From positions 1 through 64,000 of the forward strand of contig JAVTVJ010000797.1 of the NCBI GenBank assembly GCA_034509425.1: a stretch of 64,000 nucleotides of DNA. The letters are read 5' to 3'. A program made the position numbers and the translations under genes. Shown here piece by piece: positions 56,331 through 64,000 of the stretch. How positions within the stretch are numbered: position 1 is the stretch's first letter; each line of letters begins with the position of its first letter. This DNA is from Eopsaltria australis. Taxonomy: Eukaryota; Chordata; Aves; Passeriformes; Petroicidae. The notes under the pieces are model-generated. The model made no database searches. It worked only from the letters and a program-made list of their open reading frames with translations, and was not told where the DNA came from.

Positions 56331-58883
56331 GAGGAAGCTCCAGTGGCTGCAAAAACCCCACCCTGTGGCTGGTTTTCACCTTTGGTTCACCCTGCCTGCT
56401 CTCCGGCTGTGCACGGCTGCAGACACCGACGCGTTCAGCAGTACCCGATGGCAGCGCATCGGGGCGATGCTCCCTTCAGCGTGTCCCTCAGGGATGGGCG
56501 TCACTTCCAGAAACCTTTAATGCATAGCAGAGTTTCACCGCGGCGTCCTCCTAGGTTCGTGTCCCGTCCTTCAAACTCAGTGTAATTGAACAGAAAGCAA
56601 AGATACCCAGCGTTTCTCAGGCGTCACAAAGCACTTGGTACAGTCGGACCTGACTGTAGTCACATTGAGGAATCACAAAAGCTGAGATTTGGGGATGTGG
56701 ATGGGGGGAGCGCAGTGGGTTATTTTTTTAACTGGTGAATATTATCTAAAGTGTGCCAAGAAACTGAAGCGACAGACACTTTGGAAATACATGTAATAGA
56801 TTTGACTAGAAGTGCTTTTAAAAATTGGAAAATAGTGGTCTGAACTGTATTCAGCTTCTCAAGGGAGAAGTAAATCAGTTCTATGATTTTGTGATGAAAT
56901 AATCTTGAGCAGCTTTTCTACTGAGTTGCCTTGAGATACTACATTTCACTTGCAGAGACAAGAATTATGAACGTGACTTTATATTCTGGGAAGTATTTAT
57001 GATTTTCCTAGCATCATTTTACATTTTTAGTTGCTGCAGAGTAGGATCTTTCAGTTTAAATCCTGAATTTGGAGCTTTATACATTGTTCACACTGCTGAA
57101 TAGTAACTGTTTTGAAACAGTTATGCTGTCTGCTTTCTTGCACCTCCCTCTGCAGAAGAACAACACTGATGTTCTCCTAGAAGGAGCATTTAGAGTTCTG
57201 GTCAAGCAGCTGGTGTTGCCTTCGCCTGATACATGCAGCTCTGTTTTCTTTAAAATACCTCTTAGAGGCATTCTGTGTGAGAAATGGAAAATCTCAGAGC
57301 ATTGCCACAGAATTGACTCTCACAAATAGTTTGAAGCTTGAGACGATTGAAGGCTAGACATAATAGTAGCCTTCAAATATTTTTTACAAGGCTGTTACAG
57401 TCCTCCAGCTGTGAAGAAAGTGTCACATAAGAGGTAGCACGGCTTAAACTGCAATCGGGAAGATTCAGGGTGAAAACTTGAGTATTTTAATTTTAAGAGG
57501 AATTAGGGTAAAGCTGTGGAATAGTTAACCTGGGGTTTAGGCACAGGCTGGGAGATAGGAGATGGCAGGAAACAGGCATGTGAGCCTTTGCACTCTCACA
57601 CACCCACCTCCTGTGTGGAAGATGTTGGTCTGATGGAAGCCACCAGGAATCAGCAATGAGCTTATTCAGAGGCAAAGCAGCAAGAGGCAAAGCAGCAAAA
57701 TCACCCAGTGATGCCACTGAGGAGCACAATCTGCTGAAGTTGCTGCAGGTGGCAATGGAAAATTATTTACATCAGACTTTCATGCCAAAAGAGAGCATCA
57801 TTCTTGTCTTAAGGTCTTTCTTGTTACTTGCAGGCACATTCAGAATGCAGTTCTTTGGCGTGACTGTACTGAATGAACATTTAATGACACTGAATCTGGC
57901 TGAGTGCTTTCGATGTCTTTGCAATTTTCCATTCCTCACTTGGGAAAGTATACCTAGTAAAATGCTAAGTATGCCTTATAAAAAGGAAAGTGTGTTTTAC
58001 GTTGCCTTTCTTTTCTGTATTTGATGTTTTCATAAACATACCTCCATCACACTATTTTTATTTGAAACCACAGCAGTCCCACAGTGCCTTGCTTGGGACT
58101 GGCTAGACGCTCCCACTCTGTGCGCATGTGTGCAGGGGTGAAAGAGCTTTCTGTTCTCCCAGGTTCTGCTCTGGGCTCTGGAATGGGGAAAGGAAGCTTG
58201 CTGTCACTGGAGGCATGGGTAAGGAACATGAACTCCTCTGTGCCTTTTGTCTGTGTTATACATAAGCGGTAGCTTTGCTGGAAAAAGTCCATCTGTTGCT
58301 CAGAGGTACTTGGGAAAGGTACTTGGAGCATTGCCAGGATTCTGCTTCTTTCCAGAGGGTTGTTTTTAAATCCTTCTGCCAGAGGCCCTTCGTTTGCTTT
58401 GAGCAGTGTTCCCAGAGTGACCCCTCTCAGCGTGGCTTTGATATACATCTGTGTGTCTTCACATCAGCACAGCTGTTGTTGAGGCAGGACTGAATGGTCT
58501 CCTCTTCCCAGACTGCCAAGTCCATGACCTCTGCATGGCTCCACACAAATGCATAAGACACAACTGCTGTAGTATTGCTGGAGTGTGGTTTCAGGAGTAT
58601 AGAGTCACACGTGGGGCCCCGTGGCTGCCTGCCAGCCTTTCCACAAGCAGGGAACATCCAGGCAGTTTGTGCTCAGGATGGCATAGCACACATAGATGCA
58701 AAGCAATGTGGGAAAACAGAGGAGACAAGTTTGATTGTGTAGGTGCATCCACATGGCCATTAACCATTAATTTATCCCCAGGTGAGCTTTGGTATCTCAG
58801 TTTCAAAATAGCTGGCTAAATTAAAGGGATCATTTAATTGTGTGATCCTAAAGAATCTTAATTTGAAGAAATGTGAGTTATAG
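56331..58883. other. Intergenic DNA, no gene supported
   Basis: Several ORFs of 60-130 codons occur on both strands, but none has a recognised domain or a credible exon structure. Confidence 0.5.
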
Positions 58884-59214
58884 AAGCTTTCCAGTATCTG
58901 AGGGGGGCCTACAAGAGAGCCAGATACGTACTTTTTTACAAGGGCGTGTGGTGATGGGGTGATGGCTTTGAAATGAAAGAGAGTATTTTTAGATTAGATA
59001 TTAGAAAGACATTCTTTACTGTGAGGGTAGTGAGGCACTGGGGCAGCTTGCCCAGAGAAACTGTGGATACCCCACCCCTGGAAGTGTTCAAGGGCAGGTT
59101 GGATGGGGCTCTGAGCAACCTGGTGTAGTAGAAGGTGTTGCTGCCCATGGCAGGGGCATTGGAACTAGATGATCTTTAAGGTCCTTCCAACCCAAACCAT
59201 TCCATGATTCCATG
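58884..59214 (+). mobile_element. CR1 LINE 3' end
   Basis: Contains the CR1 3'-region words GGGGCCTACAAGAGAGCC-like, GAAACTGTGGATACCCC-like, GTTCAAGGGCAGGTTGGATGG, GATCTTTAAGGTCCTTCCAACCC, and ends in repeats of CCATGATT. This is the plus-strand orientation, the last 330 bp of the element. Confidence 0.9.
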
Positions 59215-59429
59215 AGTTACTGTGAAATTACCATCAGACTCAAAAATACAAAGTTTTCCACGGGAACTGGAGACAATCATATAATTGTAAAGTTATTCCA
59301 AATTATATTTCAATGTGTACAGTATGTAGGTGATGCCTGAAGGATTTTTTTGCTTTTTCTCCTAAATACCTTTTACACAGTTCCCTATATCCACAAGTAT
59401 TAGCATGCATACTTGTGATGCTTTAGGTG

Positions 59430-59787
59430 TGATAATTTAGCCTGGTTTCTTGGTGTCCAGTAGGCCGGGAGACTAAACACCCCAGAAACTGTAGAGTTAG
59501 AAGACCAAACACTCTATTGTCGTAAGCACTCAAGGTCCCCTAGCAGGACAAACTCTGTAAACTAGAAGTTAGCCCACCCCAGCCCCCTTATTGGGCCCTC
59601 TTGTTAGATATGCTAATGTATAAGGTCTTTAATTGTATACTCGATTGGGGGGTAGGAGGACATTTGCGACGCATGTCACCTGGGTGAAGCAATGCACCGA
59701 ATGGGATCCTATTAAAATACCGAGGTAAACGACCCCCAACCCTCTGTGTCTGAGCTTTTATTTCCTAAGACCAGGAAAAAGGCATCA
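59430..59787 (+). mobile_element. Solo LTR (358 bp)
   Basis: Starts TGATAATTTAGCC and ends GGCATCA, flanked by an exact 6-bp duplication TAGGTG (59424-59429 and 59788-59793). A TTAAAATA box lies near 59712-59719. Orientation is inferred from that box; I see no AATAAA downstream, so orientation is uncertain. Confidence 0.75.
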
Positions 59788-59793
59788 TAGGTG

Positions 59794-62714
59794 CAAAACC
59801 ATCATGCTGTTCTTATAGGGCAGGAAAATAACAAGGAAACTCAGATACAGATGTACCATCTGTTGCTGTAAAATCCCTGATGGTGAATTTTCAAATCCAC
59901 TGATCAAGGGAAGAGAGTTTATCTTCTTTGGTACTTACAGTTTCGTGAGAAAGATTCTACCCTTTAGCAAGCAGATCACAAGCCAAGCTGTTCCAGGATG
60001 AAAAGCTTCTCTCAATGTTTCTTTGGTTTCCTACAGCCCACATCTTTGCCTAATGATTCTTTTTCCTATTAAATCCCATCTACATTATATTTTATTTTCA
60101 TTACACTTCACCCTATTGTAACTCAATTAGCTCCTTTTTTAAAACCATGTGCATTTTTTATAAGATAAGCCAGGTTACTTTTGGGTCGTATTTTCAGTGG
60201 AGATCTAGATGCAATAAGAAATGGGTTGTGCCAAGGAACAGAGCTATCAGGTGGCACTGGGCAGTAGTCCATCCATGTAGGAGATACAAGCTTACCTGCC
60301 CAGGAGCATGATGTGGAAGCCTGGACCTTTTTTTAAAGGACTGTCAACAGCTCTTGAACAGACGTGTTGGTTTGATTCATGAGATTGGGTGAGACATTTT
60401 GAATGGGCTCAGGGTGAGTACACTTCCTTTTGAAAACAGGACTTCAGGTCAAATATATCTCTGCAGTTAATGGAGGAGTGCTGGTAGTTAATAATCCTAG
60501 CATTAAAAGTCTTCTTTCAAGGTTTTTGCCCATTTATACAAGTGTCATATCTTTCAGGGCTGCCATCTTATTTTGACAAGCTGAGGGATTTTATATTTTA
60601 AGGTCAGGATCAATCTGGAGTCTGTCTTTGCTTATTATCACACCTTTGTTATTTCAGTAGCTGCTGAAGTTTAAAAAAAGAGCATTACCATTTTATTCCA
60701 TGTGTAAGACTGAATCCTAGGAAAATATGTAATGCTACACTGACAGCCCAGATATAGGTTTTTTTTCCTTTCTTTATGTAAAAAGGGATTATTTTTCTTT
60801 TTCATGGAGGTAATGTTACAAACTAAACCAATTTAATAACTGCACTACCTTGTGAAATAGAAGGCAGATCAGTCTTGAATTTGTTTCTCTGAACAAAACA
60901 TCAAAGCATACTCTGCTCTGAGTTTGCTATTATTTTGTTCAGTTTTAATTTAGCAGTAAGAGCTGCTTGAATATTGGGAGTGCCATATGGACTCTGTTTA
61001 TAAAATCCTTAACTGTTCTTCCTGTACAAATTCCAATGTGCTCTAATTGTCTTCAGTTGTCCTCACTGAACAGTCTACATCACCTGTAATGGCTAGTCAT
61101 TCTGTCACCTGAGTATACTCATGTAAATTAGTTTATCTCAACATTTGAACTTATTTTGTCATGATCACTTTTAATTCTGAACCTTTTATTTCCTGGCATT
61201 TTGAAAAGTTGAGGTCAGATATGCTTATTTCCATCTGAGTGTCTTGTTCAATCCAAGTTCTGATAAGAACTCCCATGTGTAACGACATTAATAGCATGTA
61301 TGCTGCTAGAGAAAAAAAACCCCAAATATTTAAAATATCAGTGGCTTTTCAGCTCATGGTGAGGTCTACTCTGCTGAGATTTAAGAGCAGGATTCAGCTC
61401 TAGATGAAAACAACTGCACTTAAGTGTCTATAAATAGGTATCTACATGTGTACGAAGTGCATAAGCAACCATTACTGTCAGTGGAAATAAGGGTGGCATG
61501 CAAATGCCTGAATGTGTCTGGTGCCATTTTATGGCTCTTAGGGTATCAATCTCAATTCCATTTGCTCCTCTATGAAGGCACTGAGCTTCTTTAAATTTTC
61601 TGTTATATCTGCAGAGCCAAGCAATACCTTGGGTACCTTGGAGCATCCTGAAAGGCACCTAAATGCAATGCTTAAGCAGTGGCACCCTGCATATGTGGAA
61701 CATATATCATGACTGCGATGGGCACGTAGCAAGGGCAGGAGAGAGCCAGCAAACCTCCTTTGATGTCAATGCAGTCTTGTCTCTGCTGGGAGAGCTTCAT
61801 CAGCACAGAAGTACCCACATAGATATGGCCCTCTATTTTGGGAGCATACTGGTGCTAACAGCGCTGGGAGGAGGGGAGGACACACTTCACCCTCAGGCAC
61901 TGCTTGCACCCAGGTTTTTTCTAGAGGGGCTTCGTAAGGCACAAGGCATGGCTGAAATCACTTCATTTTCTCATGCTGCCATTACACACATGTTGACCCC
62001 AACATGCAGAGACTGCTTGCGGCTCCCACAGTGTCCTGCACAGAGGATGGGACAAGAAACTTGAGGTGTTTGGTGTCTTTCACCATCTTCAGACAAAAAT
62101 ACCAAGGGCACTAAGGGGCCTTTGGGCCATAAGGTGCTGAGCAGCCCTTAGTTTTCCCACACCTTTTTTCCACAGCTGAGTGTCTTTCAAGACACTTCCT
62201 GGAGCTTTGTAGCATTGAAAAATATGGAGGGAAGGACAAAAGTGTGAGATGTTTGTTGTGGTGCTGATGGATCAAGAGTGTTGTCAGCCTCATGCAGGCT
62301 CTTTGGGAAGTGGGTCAGCGGCAAATCCTTTGCTTATTCACCAGGTTAATTATTTAGTTGTCTGAAGTCAGCTTCTTCAGCATTAAGTCTCAGGAGATGT
62401 ATGTCAGATATGTAGTTGCTGTGCACTTTGCATAAGGCAGAAACAAAGCTCATGGCTCCAGACATAGCAAAGTACTTCCATGTCGCTTCAAGGCGCCTCT
62501 CTGGAGCAGCAGTGAGAAAAGACTGCCACAGCTCCCTAAATGCTACATTTGGTCCAGCAACAGAGAAAAGAATTGAAGACAGAGCTATCAACTGAATGTT
62601 TCCTAGTGTTAATATTTAAATACCATTTTTAAAACATCAGTGAATCTCGTGTAATCTTGACATTCTCAGATACTTGCAGGAAGAACAGTGTTTCACTGTA
62701 TGTTGAACTCCAGA
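59794..62714. other. Intergenic DNA, no gene supported
   Basis: AT-rich DNA without a recognised gene. A minus-strand frame at 62346-62591 has protein-like composition but no start or splice context that convinces me. Confidence 0.5.
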
Positions 62715-62759
62715 GGTTTTGACTACAAGGATTTTGACTACAAGGATTTTGACTACAAG
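62715..62759. repeat. 15-bp tandem repeat, 3 copies
   Basis: Three copies of GATTTTGACTACAAG. The first begins GG instead of GA. Confidence 0.95.
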
Positions 62760-62791
62760 GACTGCTGTTAGTGACTTTACCTCTACAAAAC

Positions 62792-62995
62792 AGAATCATC
62801 ATACAATAGTTTGGGTTGGAATGAGCCTTTAAAGGCATCTAGTCCAACCACCTGCAATAAACAGGGACAGCTTCAAATAGACCAGGTTTCTCAATGCCCC
62901 ATCCACCCTGACCTTGAATGTTTCCAGGGATGGAGCATCCACCACCTCTCTGCACAAGCTGTGCCAGTGTTTCACCGCCCTCACTGTAATCTCTG
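62792..62995 (-). mobile_element. CR1 LINE 3' tail
   Basis: Reverse-complement CR1 3' end: AGAATCATCATACAATAG, TTTGGGTTGGAATGAGCC, CATCTAGTCCAACCACCTGC, GACCTTGAATGTTTCCAGGG and CATCCACCACCTCTCTG in the usual order. Confidence 0.9.
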
Positions 62996-64000
62996 GCGGT
63001 GGCTGGCAGCCCACTACCACTTGGGATCAGAATGCCCACACTGGTTATAACAGTGAGCTTTAGGATTCGTGCTGGCTGAGTGGGCTGTAGCATATAGGGC
63101 CTGTCTTGGTCTTGTGAAAAGGTTCTCTGCTGCAACACCAGCTGTGCTTGAGCTCTTGCCCTCCAAAGAGCGACATATCTCAATTACGTACACAAAGGGA
63201 AGGGGCAAGTCTATGTTGAGACATAACTTTTTGCTTTTCAAGAAAGCAGAGCCATATCAAATTTATAGGTCAAATCCACTGATTAAAGGATGCTGTTTTA
63301 ACAGCAGTGTTTGCTTTTAAGCCTGCTTCAGAGATAGTTAATACTGAGCATGCAGAAATGCAACCAGAATTACGTAGTAATGGTAGTTATGCTAAGAAAT
63401 TGAGTGACCAGGTAAATTTCTACTGTAAATCACTAAACTTGGCCTACTGTCATGTGTGAGATCTTATTGACCATTCTGTAGCATGCATCATTTGGAGTAC
63501 ACCTGCATTTGTTTGTGTCCTAATCCGGTTATTCAATACTGCTTTTGTTTTTTAGAGATCCTTGTCTGAGAAAAATAGATTTTAAAATTATTTTCATAGA
63601 TAGTTGACTCTGTATCTTAATGAGACAGCCATTAAAGTGATTGATTCTTTAAATCTAATACTCGGTGTTAGACATCTAATCTAATTAGAAACCTAATATC
63701 TCCACTAAAATATTAAACACATTAATTAATACCTGCCAAGAAAATAACTGTAATTGCAATTGAACCCTTTTAATGGTGTTTCCTTGATTACTGGCCAAAA
63801 CCCATAATTGTTCACCAACTGTTCTGCAGTTCCCTTAAAACACTATGTCCAGAGTTAGCAGCCATGTTTGGATGCTACCACTTTGCTGAAAATCACAGCT
63901 GGGGCAAGATTCTGCTTAATCATCTCTGTGAGGACTCTGAAGAGAACAACAGATGTGACAAAGTATTAACATAATTATAGTTCTTTATGAGACTTCCAAC
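62996..64000. other. Intergenic DNA, nothing recognised
   Basis: AT-rich DNA to the window end. No gene, RNA or repeat recognised. Confidence 0.5.

Noticed and set aside
56197..56520. Plus-strand ORF starting in the TMBIM4 promoter, checked as an IRAK3 first exon because IRAK3 is head-to-head with TMBIM4 in mammals
   Set aside because: No death-domain-like sequence and no donor in a fitting place; the frame is open because of GC content.
62346..62591. Minus-strand ORF with protein-like composition (FRELWQSFLTAAPERRLEATW)
   Set aside because: No family recognised, no splice or start context, and a CR1 tail lies close by. It could be a fossil of a transposon but I cannot support it.

Overview
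Avian nuclear DNA, most likely from a bird with active endogenous retroviruses such as a songbird. The evidence is CR1 LINE tails, several alpha/beta/gamma-mosaic and ERVL-type endogenous retroviruses (ERVs), solo LTRs with 5-6 bp target duplications, and one recognisable host gene, TMBIM4, on the minus strand. No bacterial or archaeal features are present.

Layout. 1-7763: AT-rich non-coding DNA. 7764-15973: a complete but disabled provirus on the minus strand (LTR-gag-pro-pol-env-LTR, tRNA-Phe primer site, two -1 frameshift sites). 15974-22640: unique DNA, a CpG island near 20 kb, a CA microsatellite and a CTTGC-rich degenerate repeat that flips strand near 22280. 22645-43651: a very large minisatellite of an approximately 11-bp unit (TCATTTTTGGG and variants) with 0.6-1.4 kb higher-order blocks. 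It is interrupted by a solo LTR (24119-24797), a 1.6-kb LTR-like element (30052-31683) and a gag-only provirus (37723-41014). 44059-56198: TMBIM4 exons 5 to 1 on the minus strand. Intron 4 carries an ERVL-type provirus (44707-50822) and intron 3 a solo LTR (51996-52388). 56330-64000: intergenic DNA with CR1 tails and a solo LTR (59430-59787).

How it fits together. TMBIM4 exon 1 lies in a CpG-rich promoter and exons 2-5 have intact splice sites. Exon 2, however, carries an in-frame TGA at codon 35, and I could not find the 3' exons anywhere in the window. The array starts about 400 bp past exon 5, so if the gene is whole its next intron must span the array and everything to its left.

Three signals deserve a second look. 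(1) Almost every internal stop in the three proviruses is TAG or TGA and none is TAA. In the ERVL provirus the two LTRs also differ by an excess of G in the 5' copy against A in the 3' copy, which points to G-to-A hypermutation. (2) The ERVL provirus has an intact ORF for a multi-pass membrane protein between the primer site and gag, overlapping gag in another frame. (3) The 11-bp array has phased T5 tracts and regular G runs, so it may be curved DNA. It is open in every plus-strand frame because 11 and 3 share no factor, which explains its many apparent ORFs.
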